Assembly (NCBI GenBank): GCA_029207755.1
Contig: JARCOQ010000025.1
Coordinates: 3,650,820 to 3,714,819, forward strand
Source of the DNA: Chamaea fasciata
Taxonomy: Eukaryota; Chordata; Aves; Passeriformes; Sylviidae
Direction: 5' to 3'
Length of the DNA: 64,000 nucleotides
This document shows positions 51,111 through 63,785 of this stretch, piece after piece; position 1 is the stretch's first letter, and the number at the start of each line of letters is the position of its first letter. The notes under the pieces are model-generated. The model was not told the DNA's origin, did not search any database, and was given only the letters and a program-made list of their open reading frames with translations. A program made the position numbers and the translations under genes.

Positions 51111-54100
51111 GGTTTACCCGGGATTCCCTCCACAGGGAGCAGCAGGCAGAGCTGTCCGGGCTCCCCACGTCTCCGGATGAAGGTAAGGGCAGCCCAAGCG
51201 GGGATGGGGTCAGAAGGGTGGATTTTCTACCCTCCTGCCCTGAGCAGCAGGAGGGTGTCCCCTGGCCTGGCAGCACCTGCCAGCAACCTCTTCCAGCCCT
51301 GGGATCCCAACCCCATCCCCTGGATTTGCCTCACCAGCTGTAACACACCCTCTGCACTGGATCCCTTGCCCTCCTCCCCCTGCCCTGGCCCAGTTTAGCT
51401 CCAGTATCTTTAATCCCACAGGGATATTTTGGGGGGTACCTGGCTGCTCACATCCCTTGGGAACCTGCAGGCTGCAGAAATGCCAGTGGCAGTTTTGGGG
51501 GGTCTGTCCTGAAGTGGTGTCAGGCTGGGGAGGGGACCCTGCTGTGCCACCACCCTTTCTGTCCCCAGGCAGGATGAGCAGTCCCCAGGGACACCCAGGT
51601 GGGATTTTGGCCAGGAGTGAGCAGAGCATGGAGCAAGTCAGCGAGGTGAGAGGGAGGGGAGGGCAACAGGTGGGGGGGGCTTCCCTGCCTGGTTCCTTGG
51701 GCTCAGCCAGGCCCCCAGCCCCTCTGTGCTGGTCCTCTCGCATGCTGTGCAGCACCAGGGAGAGGTTTGCTCCAAGAGCACCTTTGTGCCTCTCAGGAGC
51801 CAGGCAGGACCATGCAGGAGCTGGCTGTGCACCCTGGGGACAGTGACACGGCTAAAGAAGGTGGGTGAGTCTCCATCCCACATCCCAGCCGGGTCCCCTT
51901 AGGGGAAGGCTTGAAGTAGTTGTGGATGAGCGTGGATGAGCATGTCCCTTGGTGGGGACATGGGGAAGGGGAGACTGGCCCAGGAGGACCTAAAGCCCCC
52001 CTCACCCTGGGGAAAGGATTGGGATGGTTCCAAAACATGGGCATCTACCCCCTGCTAAGACAGGAGGGCAGAGGGAGGAGGGAAGGCCAAGGGAAAGCCC
52101 TCATGTGTGGTCTCTTGTGGCCCCACTGCCTTCCTGCAGATGCAGAAACCCTGGAGGAGCCGCTGCTGAGTCTCCCCAGTGAGCTCTCAGTGCTGGACAG
52201 ACTTGGCTTGCACAGGTAAGACCAGTGAGCACCTGCATCCCTCTGGATGTAGCCACAGGACAGGGGGGTCCCAGGGCACAGCACATCTCAGAGATTGGGC
52301 TTCCCTCCTTTTCCATTGCACAAGAGTTGCTGTCCGCACAATGGGCACTTGGCTTCCCACTTCTCGTGGTGGCTGGCACCCCTGGGAGCAGAACAGGGGC
52401 ATTTTCAGCATGCAGCCCCCATGACGCCTCCACCCCTGACAGCACTTCTCTTTCTGCAGGGTGGCTTTGACAGAGCAGGATCTGGAGGTGAGGGCTGCTG
52501 GGGGCCGTGGGTGGGCTGGGGAAGGGGGTCACAAGGACAGACACCTTGCTGGCTCATAGTCCCATGACTCTGCCCTGCTCCTTCAGGCACCGCAGTTCCC
52601 TGGCAGCCACTTTATAAACCCATTCCCAGAGATGCTTTTGGCATTTGGAGGCAGCCGCATTTCCATGAGTCTGTCCTCTGCGTGCCCGGCAATCCCACAA
52701 AGCGCTCTGCAGCTGCTGAAGAGCGCCCTTAGCCGGGGAGGCGGCAGGAGCCTCGCTAATAAAAATAATTTCCCTGCGAGTGCCAGGGCTGAGTCAGGCT
52801 CAGCTGGGACCCGCAGCGAGGGCTGGCGTCTGCCCGGCGTGTGCTCTTGCCAGGAGGGCTCAAGATTTCCATGTGTTATCGGCTGCCTGGGGGATGTGTC
52901 TCCCCGGGCTGGCATCTCAAGGGACTGTCCCCAGCATGCAGCAGCCTAAAGGGTGCTGGGGCAAGGCAAGTGTAATTATCTTTAGCACTGTCCTCTTTGG
53001 TGGCATGCAGGGAGGTCTGTGCCTTGGGGACAGCAGCACATGGCCCTGGTGGCTTCCCTTCTGCCCCCTTGTCCCACCTCTCACCTCCCCACCCCGCAGG
53101 CAGCCTTTGCCCACCTCGCCCTGGCTTTTCGCTGTGACACGTTCACCCTGCAGCAACGGGTGCAGGTGGAGAAACGGGCACGGGATGCAGCAGAGGAAAA
53201 CATCCAGGAGGAGATGGGGCAGTGCCGAGCTGCCCTGGAGGTAGGTGGGCACCAGAGCAGGGGGCCGGCATGTGCTGGGATCATCCAGCCCCAGAGGGGT
53301 TTGGACAACTCAGAGTGCCAGCTCCAGCAGCTCCATCCTTTCCCCCCACAGAGGCTGGGCCAATCCTGTGGCAGTGCAGGCTGCAAGGAGACGCTGGAGC
53401 AGCTGCAGCACAACCTGGCCGTGCTGTCAGCGGCTATTGAGAGGGCAACCAGGGCTGCAGAGAAGCTGGGGGCCGTACACCAGGTGTGTGCACAGCCCAG
53501 GGCTGGGAGTGATGGAGGGTGCTACAGACAGGCTTGGGGACTCATCCCTGGGCTTGCTGGGCTTCGCACCCCCCCTCACAGTGCCGGTCTTGACCTCATA
53601 TTTGCACTTACCAGGGTGCAAGGGATCCATCCGCCTGCCCCTGGGAGCGGGAAGGGTTTGCACCTGCACTCCCTGGGTGGAGGCACCATGGGATGCACAG
53701 GGAGGGACCTGGCTCCTTGTGAGATGGGGGCCCTGATCCCCCATCCTGCCTGGCTGCAGGAGGCCCGGATGAGCCGAGCAGCAGAGGTGATGGTGCAGCA
53801 CGTGGAGAACCTGAAGCGGCACCACCAGCGGGAGCACGCGGAGCTGGAGGAGATGAAGCGCCTGATCCAGCAAAACTCCCGCAACCGGCAGCTGGCGGAG
53901 ACCCAGGGTGAGGTGGGCTCTGCCACTGGGGCCCTGCGCAGGGTTTGCACGGAGCAACCCTGCAGGGTTTGGTCCCCAGCCCCTCTGGGGGGTCAGTGTG
54001 ATGCTGCACAACAGAGCCAGTGGGTGCTGTGAGCTGAGGACTGGTAGTGAGGAACAGCTGATGGTGGTGAAGGGAACAGCTGATGACAGTTGTGAGGGGA

Positions 54101-55928
54101 CAGTGGAACAGCGGATCAGTGTGGGAGCAGGTGCTGGTGGCTGAAGAGCCATAACCCAGCTGGGAATGCAGGGCAGTGGGGCCCCATGCACAAAAAGGAC
54201 TCTGTTCCTGAACGCCAAGCTCCACATGTGCCATTGCTGTGCATGGGACCAGGTGCCCCTGCCCAGAGCACCACCTGTGCCACACACAGAGCACATGGCC
54301 AGGACAGCTTTCAGTGGCAGGGAGCTTTGTGACCATCTGTTCATCAGCCCCATCTTACTGTTGGGGGACGATGTAAGGCAGCTTCTCTTTGCTCCCAGAT
54401 GATGTGGAGCCACGGCTGAGACCTCACCCCCTGAAGAGAACTTTCCAGCAGGTAACTGGTCCCAGTTCAGGAGTCTCAGAGCTACTGCCTCCCCATGCCC
54501 TGCCGCCCTCCCTCAACTGGCTGTCCCCACACACCCACTTGTCCCCAAACAATGTCACTACAGCCAACTGCTTGCTGCAGGGAAGGTCTGCTGGAAGTGC
54601 CAGGGATGAGGCAAAAAGTAGGGGCAGCCTCAAAGGGCTGTTGGTAGACAGACAGGGTGCCCAGCAAGCTGGGGGCTGCCTGTGCAAGAGATCTTAGGCG
54701 GATCCTTCTTCCATTGCAGGGTCACAGTGCTCAGCTGTTCTTTAGCACCAGCTTGAACCCAACACTGATTCCCCAATAGCTCAAGAGCTAGGGGAGGGGG
54801 CTAGGCAGCCCCACCAGCACAGCTTGCAGCAGTAATGACAGGAACAAACCTCTTGGCTTTGACCTTCCCTGCCTTTCTGCCTTCCCCTCTTAGCTCCAGT
54901 GGGAATTGGCAGTGTCCCGTGGTGTCCCTTGCCCGTGGTGGGGGGTGCTGGGGAAGGAGGAGGTGAGAAGCAGCTGCACAGGAGGTGAGTGAGCAGCTGC
55001 TCACCCCCAGCCCCTCTGTTGCAGGGGTCTGCCCGCCGCAGAGTCAGCATCGCCGTCATCCCCAAGCAGCTCCTGGTAAGGACGTGTTGGGGGGGACAGT
55101 CAGGAGCTGAGTCCCCAGGCTCACTGGGGCTCCGTGTCCCCACTGATGCTCCCACCCTCGGTGCCCAGCCAGGTGCCAGCCCTGAGAGCCGAGCAGCCCC
55201 AGCAGCTGACCTGGAGCCAGAGGGGGCCCAGCGCTGGCCCAGCACCCAGAGGTAACTGCACTGGGTGGCCGAGCAGATGTGGCACCAGCTCCCACTGGCC
55301 ATATGGGACAGCACCCACCCTGTCCTCTCCGTCCCCAGGAGTGAACTGGAGCCACAGGACCAGGACAGCGCCGTGACTGGGAAGCTGGTGGCAGAGGCAG
55401 ATGGCAGAGGCTCAAGCACAGGGGACGAGGAGCCGGAGCAGCTTGGGCTGACGTGAGCAGCACGCTGCGTGTGCCCACCATCCCCTCATGGCTGCTGGCC
55501 TCTCTGTGCTCCCCGGGTGGCCAGCACTTGGGCGGGGGGGCTGGGGGATTTAGTGGTGGAAGGCTGGGATGTTGCTTGACTTCCTCAGCTCAACCCTGCT
55601 GTGCCTCAGTTTTGCCCATGACCTCCTCAGGCTTGTTCACTTGGGTTTGTAAACGGGCCAGTGAGGTTTGGGGCTGAGTTGAACATCCTCCTTGTCCCCC
55701 AGATGGGGTGGAGGTGGGATTTTCTCTCTCCCATGGATGACAAGTGTCCCTGGTCACCTTCTCCCCAGGTCCAAGGGGTCTGCAGCGGAGCTGTGGCGTC
55801 CATGGCTCTTCTTCCCACAGCACTACTGGGTTTTCTTCTGGCTGCTTCTCCTGAGCATCGCCTTCCTCCTCCTCGTCCGTGTCCTGGAGTTGCAGCGGTT
55901 GCAGTCTGCAGCATCATCCAAGGCCTAG
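51111..55928 (+). CDS. IRAG/LRMP (JAW1)-like coiled-coil protein with C-terminal membrane anchor (5' end unresolved)
   Basis: Inferred exons: 51111 (or 51136)-51182, 51569-51645, 51797-51860, 52140-52215, 52460-52487, 53100-53240, 53352-53483, 53760-53907, 54399-54451, 55025-55075, 55169-55251, 55339-55452 and 55769-55928 (stop TAG). Phases agree throughout; from 51569 they give about 375 residues. The region AFRCDTFTLQQRVQVEKRAR, the ARDAAEENIQEEM helix and EVMVQHVENLKRHHQREHAE match the conserved coiled coil of IRAG1 (MRVI1) and IRAG2 (LRMP), which bind IP3 receptors on the ER. RRRVSIAVIPK has the spacing of a basophilic kinase site. A 20-residue hydrophobic segment (YWVFFWLLLLSIAFLLLVRV) lies 34 residues from the end and predicts a tail anchor. 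The short luminal tail, ending AASSKA, is unlike LRMP, which ends in a KASH-like PPPV. It may be a third family member. The first exon is uncertain. Confidence 0.8.
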
Positions 55929-56008
55929 CTGGACTGGGGAGGGGGGAGCTGAGAGCCATCTCTGCTCCTTCCCCACGTCCTGAAACACCAAAACCCTAGA
56001 ATAATAAA
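55929..56008 (+). terminator. IRAG-like gene 3' UTR and poly(A) signal
   Basis: AATAAA at 56003-56008 lies only 75 bp after the stop codon, giving a very short 3' UTR. Three GGTAGGATCT repeats follow at about 56048-56083. Confidence 0.7.
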
Positions 56009-57229
56009 ATGGGAGGAAAAATAGGGGAATTGTAATGACGGAGCAGGGGGTAGGATCTATGGTAGGATCTGTGGTAGGATCTAAGATATGGCTGGCACTT
56101 AGATATAATCCTGAAGGGGTCAGGGAGCTGCAGAAGCTCTCACTGATGCTGTGAGTTGCCTGTTCTCAGTACATCAAGCGGTGCAGGTGTGCTCCCACAC
56201 ATCCCCTGCCCTGGGGACAGCTCGGGTTGCCCACAGCTGTGGGTTTGCTTTAGAGCCGCGTCCCTCAGTGCCACCACATGCCCTCAGTCCCTGCTGTAAT
56301 TCACATCTAATGCTCCTTTGCTGCTGCCCGGGGTGGGGGGCAATGCTGGGGCTGGAAGGCGCAGGTCCGTGATCTCAGCCTTTCCCACGGCACCACAAAG
56401 TGCTCACAAACAGAGGGAGCTGTTTCCGACCGCCCGGGCAAAGCGCTTGGTTTGACACAGACGCCCCGTTTCCGTGTCCGCCCCAGCCTCCCGCGGCCCC
56501 GAAACACGGGTGGGTGTCACTGCACCCGCACCCAGCAGGGACCAGGACAGCCCGGCCGGGCTGCCACGGTGGGGGTTCTGCACCAGGATCCCCAGGGAGG
56601 GGCTGCAGAGGGGAGGGATGGAGGTGCTGGGCTGGTCACCCCGCCGGCTGTAGCCGCCGGCAGTGCCGCGGGTGACTCAGGGTGGCCGGTGACCAACGCC
56701 CCTTCGCCAGCCGGCCCCGTGTCCTTGAGTCACCGTCCACAGTCTCGTGGCAAGTTGTCCCCGTGCGTCACAGCACGCGAGGCCCCTTGCCGTGACACCC
56801 GTCCCAGCACACGGCAAATGTCCAGCGGCACCCCCAGGACACAACCAGAAGAAACCCCAAAATGCACCCGGCCAGCAGCGATCTTCGGTGACCCCGGGGG
56901 CTCCCCCGCCCCCCCCCCCAAGGTACCTTCACCCCACCCGGGCCAAATGGAAATATAATCCCAGAAGTTTCCACGCCAGCTGTGGTGGTCGGGGTTCGAA
57001 ACTGGCACTGGGTGGGTCCCCCCCGCCCTGGACCCTCCGGTGTCTCCCGCACCCTCCTGGCCGGCTTCTGGATGCGGGGGGAGCAGCACAGCGGCGTGGG
57101 AAGGGGCTGAAGCGGTTTGGCTTCATCACCCCAATCTTTTTGTTTGCTTGGCGAAAAGTCTGGTTTCTCACCCTAAAATACAACAACAAAAAAAAAACAA
57201 CAAAACAACCCAGCTGGGGTTGCGCTGTG
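56009..57229. other. Intergenic spacer between IRAG-like gene and MICAL1 CpG island
   Basis: No gene is recognised. The segment becomes CpG-rich after about 56440. A run of C and CA/AAC-rich simple sequence occurs near 56910 and at 57183-57207. Confidence 0.5.
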
Positions 57230-57720
57230 CCGCCCGTACCGCTGTTCCAAACCTCCCGGCTCAACACCGGCAGCGGCACAAAGAGAGGTGGCCCGGGGGC
57301 CGCCCCTCTGCCGGCCCCGCCCGGCCTGGGTCCCCCCCGGCCGCGGGGGAGGGTCGGGCAGGCGAGGGGAGGGGAAGGCCGAGGAGGGGAGGGCAAAGGA
57401 GAGGAGGGCCGGGCCGGCCGGCAGCTGCTGCTTGCGAAGCCGGAGCTCGTTTCCTGCTCGCTGTCGCCCGGCTGCGCCCAGCTCCGGTCCCTCCCCACGC
57501 CCCGGTCCGTGCCTCAGTTTCCCCCCTCCGAGGGGCTGTGGAGGTGAGTGGAGGGTGAGGATGGGCAGAGCATCCCGGGGCGTGGGGGGTGTCAGGGCTC
57601 TGCTGCCCCCCCCGGCCCCGTGTCCTCCCGCTCGGTGCCAGCATCCCGACCGCCGGTCCCCTCCGCCCGCCCCGCGGAGAGCATCGCCGCTCAGGGCGGG
57701 GACGGGGGTGACAAAACCGA
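57230..57720 (+). promoter_or_regulatory. MICAL1: CpG island, candidate MICAL1 promoter and non-coding exon 1
   Basis: The segment is very CpG-dense with purine-rich GGGGAGGGG Sp1/MAZ-like boxes at 57350-57410. A good donor (GAG then GTGAGTGG) at 57544 would let a non-coding exon ending at 57543 splice to the acceptor at 61100, before the MICAL1 start codon. The link is inferred; an independent transcript is possible. Confidence 0.45.
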
Positions 57721-60700
57721 GCGGTGATTCTGCGGTGCTGGGGAGGGTTCAGCCCCCCTGGACCCGTGTCCTGCGTGTCCCTGGGACGCTCCGTGGCTTT
57801 TTCTCCGGCTGACCCTTCCCCACAGCCTCTCCCGGGGCAGCGGCGTCTCCCCTGCTCCATCCTCGCTGCTCTTCCCCTCCAGCCCCTGACCTCTGCTGCC
57901 CTCGGGACAAAGGGAAAAGACAGCAGTCCCTGCTCCTCCTCTTCCGTTCCTAAAACCACCAGTGCTCCCAGTGATGAGTAGGATGGGGTGGGAAGAGCTT
58001 TGCGAAGATCCGTGAGGGATGCTCTGTGCATCATCGCCGAGATGTCTTTGTCACAGATGTGCTTTGGGGTAAAGGAGATACAGGAAGAGGAAAATGATGT
58101 GGGATGTGAAACCTGACCAGACTTCCTCTTCTTACCAAAATTCAGTTGCAAGAGCCAGGTCCCTCTTTGGGCTGGTGTTGGGCAGAGGGGACAGGCTGAG
58201 CAGCAAAAATAGGGGGGCATGTTTGCTCCTCCCCAAGTGCTGTCTGTGCCCAGGGCTCCCCGGGACGTGGCCAGGCTGTGGTGTGTGGATCCCCAGCAAA
58301 GGTCAACGCAGGTTTGTCCCCTCTCATCAGCCCTTCTCCCCACAGCTCCACGCTAGGGCCTTGCAAAGCTGGGGTGTGCTCACGCACCCACATCCCTGCC
58401 TCAAACCAGAGGAGCTGACAGGGATTTTCCCCTTCCTCCAGGGATTCCCTCCCACACAAATCAAGGCAAGTTTCCACAGTGTTGGCCAGGGTGATCTCCC
58501 TGCTCCATCCCATGCCTGGGCTGTTTCTCCTGGGCACAATAATGTTTGTAAGAGCTTCCAGTGCCTTCACTCCTTCATCCCTTCCTGCCACCCTCCCAGC
58601 TCAGCTGCTGGTTGAAAGCAAGGGCTTTGGCCAAGCTGTTGGGTGGTCACAAGAAACCCTCCATCCTGCCCACTGGCCTTTCAGTGGAAGTCTCCTGGGG
58701 TCCAGCCCAGCTCAGCAGCCTGGCCTGCGGTGTCCAGGCTGGATCCCAAACCCGGAACAGCCCGTCCGTGCTGGGAGCCAGCGCAGCAGCGCTGAAAATC
58801 CTCCCAGCTTTCATCAGCTCTGGAGCCGTGTCCTTTTCCACCCTGTTTCCATGTGCCTGGAAGACACGTGAGCTGCCAAGCAGCTTCCCCCACCTTCTCC
58901 CAAGAGGATACTTCTCCTGCAAGGGCAAGAGGGAGACCCTGACCCGAAAGGTGGGATGGATGGGGTGTCCCTGCTCCAGGGGTGCTCCCCATGTGTCAGA
59001 CCCGGGTGATGTCCCATAGGCATTTCTGCAGCCAGCCAAAGCCGACATGAGATGAGTCAGGGCTGGCTGCAACCCCCCCTCCTCCCTCCTTGCAGGAACA
59101 GTGTTAAGGGAAGAAATGCAAAAAGCTTTGATGGAAGGAGCAGAGCCAGAGGCAGCCTGGCTCCGGCTGTGCCCTCCTCCACCCCCACTGGCCTTTGTGG
59201 GCTGAAAGCTGGGGTTTTGTATCAAGCCTGCAGGAACTGAGTTTTCCTAGGAATTTCTGACCTTGCTTGCAGTTGTCAAGGGGGTTTGAGTGTGCCAGAG
59301 TGCTGGCAGGATAATCCTTTCTGTAGGAAACTGTGTAACACAAGGCTTGTTGTTCTGCCTCCTCTGAGCCTCCCTGCCAAAGCGTAGGGGCTGGAAAGCT
59401 TTCCTCGGCAGCACGCTGACCCTGGCATCATGTCCAGTGGGAATCAAGGCCGAGAGATGGGCTTTTTTCAGAGCCAGGGGCTGCTGAGGCTGCAGGAGAT
59501 GGTCCCAGCCTGAGCAGCTGCCTCTGTCCCATCTCCCTGGGGCTGCTGTGGGGTGACCTTGGCAGGTGCCAGTGCGGTGACTTGAACTCCTGGAGGGCAA
59601 CCCACCTGCACGGGGCACTGCTGCCTGGGCAGCCTCTGTGGTCGAGGATGGGTGGGAGTGCTGCAAAAAACTCTCTGGGGAAGTTTGAGGTTTGGCAGCA
59701 GCGCTGCCTCAGTTTCCCCAGGCTCGTCCTGTCTCACTAGCAGCACTCAGGGGAAGAGCAGAGATCTGTCCTCACATCTCTCATGAATGCACAGGCCATG
59801 TCCGCTGTCCCCACGCTGCCACTCCGGTGGGTGCCAGCCCCTGCTGTGCCCCGCTGGGTGTCTTACCCTATGTCTGCCCAGGAAGGAAGTGGTTAAAATG
59901 CCCGGATTTCCTGAGTGCGATGCTGGAAGGGAAGGTGACCTGCAGAAGTGATTGGAGGGAAGGTGACCTGCTCAACTGCTTCGCAAGGCGCGTTCTGGTG
60001 TCGGGAAAGTCCTGAGTGAGACTGAACTTGAAATCCAGCTAGAATTCGGTCCTTCCAGCCAAATTTTAAGCGCTTAAGTCACTCTTTTCCCCGCACACCC
60101 CCATCCCCCTCCTCCTGAGGTCAGCCTAATTAATTCATGGCACCCTTGTGCCACTCCAGGGCTGGCCGCCGCCTTCCGGGTGCTGCCACGTGCCTACGAT
60201 AACACTCCAGGAGCGGGAGGGCAAAGAGCAAAGAGGTTCAAAGGTGGGAGCTCTCCGTCTTCCCGAGCCTTTCCCAGCCCCGGAGCTCGGGGTCAGTGGC
60301 CGGAAAAGGCTCTTCGTGCTGCGGCCGGCAAGACAGAGGGCACAGACTGGTGCTCGGGAAAGTGCTGGGAGTAGGAGACAGATGCAAAGAGAGCTGGTCC
60401 CCTGGGAGATGCCAGGGGCAAGGGGTTTTCGGGTGCCATGGGGAAATGTGCTGCACCCCTCCTCCCACGGCTTCCGTGGTATGATGGGGCTGTTTGTAGG
60501 GTGATTTGACTTTTATTTGATTTCCTCACCGGTGCTTCCTCTGTGCTAATCTGCTTCCACCCGTTCCAGGAACGGCAGAAGGGGAAGTGGGGGAAAAGGT
60601 CACCCCACTCCAGCTGCAGAAGCCAGGTTGGCGGGAGGGATCCAACCCCACTCCCTCCGGCCCCAGGGCTGGTCTTGCTGGTTTTTGCAGCAGCTGTGGC

Positions 60701-61100
60701 TGACTCCTAAAGCCAGGAGCTCTCTCCCATCCCCCCTAGTGAGGCCAATCTGCAGAGGAAGGAAGCGGTATCTTTGCTCCAAAACAACCGGCTCTGCTCT
60801 TGGCTGTTGTAGGTACTCGCTGCATGGAGGAAGCCGCTTACCGCTGCCACAGCCCTCCCCATCCCCTCCCCTGACGCCACCGTGGCAGGGTGACACCGTG
60901 GCTCTCTGGGTGCAGCATCCGGGGACAGTTCCACCAGCTGCTGCCACGAAGTGTGCCAATTTGGACAGCGCCATCACCACCCAACAGCACCTGCAGCTGG
61001 GAAACCTGGCACTGAGGCAGCAGGTCTGGTATGGGATGCGTTTGGGGGTGGGGATTCAGGAGGGTCCCCTCCCTGCTGACCTCTGCTGTCCCTCTGCCAG
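57721..61100 (+). other. MICAL1: Probable 5' intron of MICAL1, no gene seen
   Basis: About 3.4 kb without a recognisable coding exon or mobile element. It ends with a pyrimidine tract and CTGCCAG at 61094-61100, 18 bp before the MICAL1 start codon. An E-box-like CACGTG lies near 60187. Confidence 0.4.
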
Positions 61101-61118
61101 GCTTCTGGGTGACACGGG

Positions 61119-63785
61119 ATGAGTGTGCCGGCTGACGAGCCGGGCAACCCAGCCCATGCCATCTTTGAGAGGTTCCTGCGTGCCGGGGAGTGCCGGGAGG
61201 TGCTGGGCTGCTTCGTGGAGCTGTGCCAGCAGCTGGGGCTGCAGGGCAGTGGGCTACAGCTCTACCACGGCCTCAAGGCTGCCCTCAACTACTGGAATGC
61301 CAAGGCCCTGTGGAGCAAGCTGGATAAGAAAGCTGGGCACAAGGACTACGACCAGGGCACAGCCTGTGCTGGCACCAAGGTACCCGCGATGTGGGATGAG
61401 GGGTTTGGGTCCCTCCCTGCCCCGTGTCCTTGTGTCCAGGGTGAGAACACTTGGGACACTCTGGCTCTCATCCCAGGAGGATGCAGGATGTGCCAGGCGG
61501 GAGGTTGATGGAGTTTAATGGGACAGGATGTTAATTAGCACTGCTCAGTTCCCCATGGCATGATGCCACTTCAGTGCCACCCAGCCAGCAGCGTCCTTCC
61601 TCCTCCCAGCTGCCTCTCACTGGGGACATCCCATGGCAGGGCTGAGGGAGCTGCCAATTCCTTTCTGGGAGACAGGAGCATCCCAAGTAGGATGACCCCC
61701 TGGGGACATCTGTCGCACAGATGATGGCTTTTGTCCTGACTGCTGTGCCCCGTTGTCCCAGCCCTGTGCAGAAGCTATCAGGAGACCAAACCCATGTCAG
61801 GGCTGCAGCAGACCTGCACCTTATCTCATCCAGTGCTTTCATTGCTGCCATTGCCCTGTGTGATGGCAAGGCTCAGGGGGTGGGGGGCACCCTGGTTTGC
61901 AGGGAGAATCAGGGGGAACACTGAGGAGGGCCAGATTCTGACCCAGCAGGCGGGGAGGGGCTGCCTTTGGGAGTGCTGGGGAGCTCACCCAAACGCCGCT
62001 TGGGGGCTGCCCACCCACTTCTGTGCCCGCTGTGTGCCGTGGCAGTGCCTGGTGGTGGGCGCTGGCCCCTGCGGGCTGCGGGCGGCCATCGAGCTGGCGC
62101 TGCTGGGTGCCCGCGTGGTGCTGCTGGAGAAGCGCGACTCCTTCTCCCGCAACAACGTCCTGCACCTCTGGCCCTTCACCATCCACGACCTGCGGGCGCT
62201 GGGCGCCAAGAAGTTCTACGGGCGCTTCTGCACTGGCACGCTGGATCACATCAGTGAGTTTCAGGGGGACCAGGCTCTGGGGAGTGGGGAGTTTAGGGGC
62301 TCAGGGGTGCAGCCCTGAGTACCTCTCTCCCCTCCCAGGTATCCGGCAGCTCCAGCTGATCCTGCTGAAGGTGGCTTTGCTCCTGGGGGTGGAGGTGCAC
62401 ATCAATGTGCGGTTTGAGGGCCTTGTTCCCCCCGCGGGCAAGGCAGGTACGGTATCTCTGCAGGGTGGGTGGCATTCCTGGGGACAAGGACAGGGCTATG
62501 GGTGGCCACTCTGAGCCCCCAATTCCTCTGCTAGCCCAGGGCATGCTTTTTGGGGGGGAATAAGATGCAACCCTTTCCCTGCTCCCTGAGGACCAGCACA
62601 TTCATGACCACCCCTCTCCCTGCAGGTGGCTGGCAGGCTGTGCTGCAGCCCAGCTCCTCTCCCCTCACCCAGTACGAGTTCGACGTCCTCATCTCAGCTG
62701 GCGGTGGCAAATTTGTCCCTGAAGGTGACGACAGGTGTCCCTGCAGGCCCAGGGCCAATATGTGGGGCTGGGTGGGGGCTCACACCTCTCGCTCCTGCAG
62801 GGTTCAAGCGGAAGGAGACGCGTGGGAAGCTGGCCATTGGCATCACCACCAACTTCATCAACCGCCACAGCCGGGCTGAGGTGGAGGTGGCTGAGATCAG
62901 CGGCGTGGCCCGAATCTACAACCAGAAGTTCTTCCAGAACCTCTGCAACAAAACAGGTCAGTGGTCCTGTGGTCCCAACCCCTGCATGTGGGGTGTTGGG
63001 GGCTCCTGCCCTCTCCTGAGGGAGCTGGAGGCTCAGCCCCAGGATATCCCTGGTAATGGGGTGCATGTCCCCACATGGTACCCCATTGCAGGGGACATTT
63101 GGTGTCTGAGCCCAGTGCTGGGGCACCCTGTGGCCCTGGCTCAGTCCCTTCCCTGTCACCAGGCATTGACCTGGAAAACATCGTGTACTACAAGGATGAC
63201 ACTCACTATTTCGTCATGACGGCCAAGAAGCAGAGCCTGCTCAAGAAGGGGGTCATCCTCCAGGTGAGAAGGCAGGATCTGGCCCTGGGATCTCACAGCA
63301 ACGGGCAGCTGAAAGCCTTGAAAGTGGGATGCAAATTGTGGATGCTGGTTTGACTGCACATTCCTGGGGTGGTAGGGGCTGCAGCAGCTGTTGCCTGTGC
63401 CACAGGAAAAATCCTTCCAGGGTACTGAGTGTGCAGTGGCACAGCTGCACCCTAGAGCTGGGGGCTCCCAGGCTGAGGGACAAACATCACCTCCCACATC
63501 CCAGTCAGCTTTGCCCCATCCCCACAGGACAAAGCAGACATCGAGAGCCTCCTGTCCCCAGAGAACGTGAACCGGGATGCCCTCCTTAGCTACGCCAAAG
63601 AAGCTGCCAACTTCTCCACCAACTACTGCCTGCCCGAGCTGGAGTTTGCCCTCAACCATCGGGACCTGCCGGATGTTGACATGTTTGACTTCACCTGCAT
63701 GACGCGCTCGGAGAACGCGGCGCTGGTGCGGGAGCACAACGGGAGCCGTCTGCTCCTGGGGCTGGTGGGCGACTGCCTGGTGGAG
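61119..63785 (+). CDS. MICAL1: MICAL1, F-actin-oxidising flavoprotein monooxygenase (5' part; continues beyond window)
   Basis: Inferred exons in the window: 61119-61379, 62046-62253, 62339-62446, 62626-62724, 62801-62956, 63163-63263 and 63528-63785. They encode the first 397 residues in phase; the next donor (GTGAGA) is at 63786. The start [20 protein letters not shown] resembles MICAL1 N-termini. The FAD-binding Rossmann motif GAGPCG lies at about residues 92-97, followed by [14 protein letters not shown] and [21 protein letters not shown] second FAD region appears as the start of [12 protein letters not shown] at the last exon. MICALs use NADPH and O2 to oxidise actin methionines and so disassemble filaments; MICAL1 also has calponin-homology, LIM and coiled-coil parts, which must lie past the window. 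MICAL1 is preferred over MICAL2/3 from the remembered N-terminus and the [10 protein letters not shown]...FFQ segment. Confidence 0.93.

Noticed and set aside
49972..51276. 434-codon minus-strand open frame
   Set aside because: GC-rich sequence with a poly(A) tract read as poly-Phe in its middle. It has no recognisable domain and overlaps the better supported + strand gene.
53427..54413. 328-codon minus-strand open frame opposite the IRAG-like gene
   Set aside because: It spans exons and introns of the + strand gene and reads as the antisense of its coiled-coil exons. It shows no family resemblance.
57261..58343. 360-codon minus-strand open frame at the MICAL1 CpG island
   Set aside because: Low-complexity Arg/Gly/Pro-rich translation typical of CpG islands, without splice or domain support.
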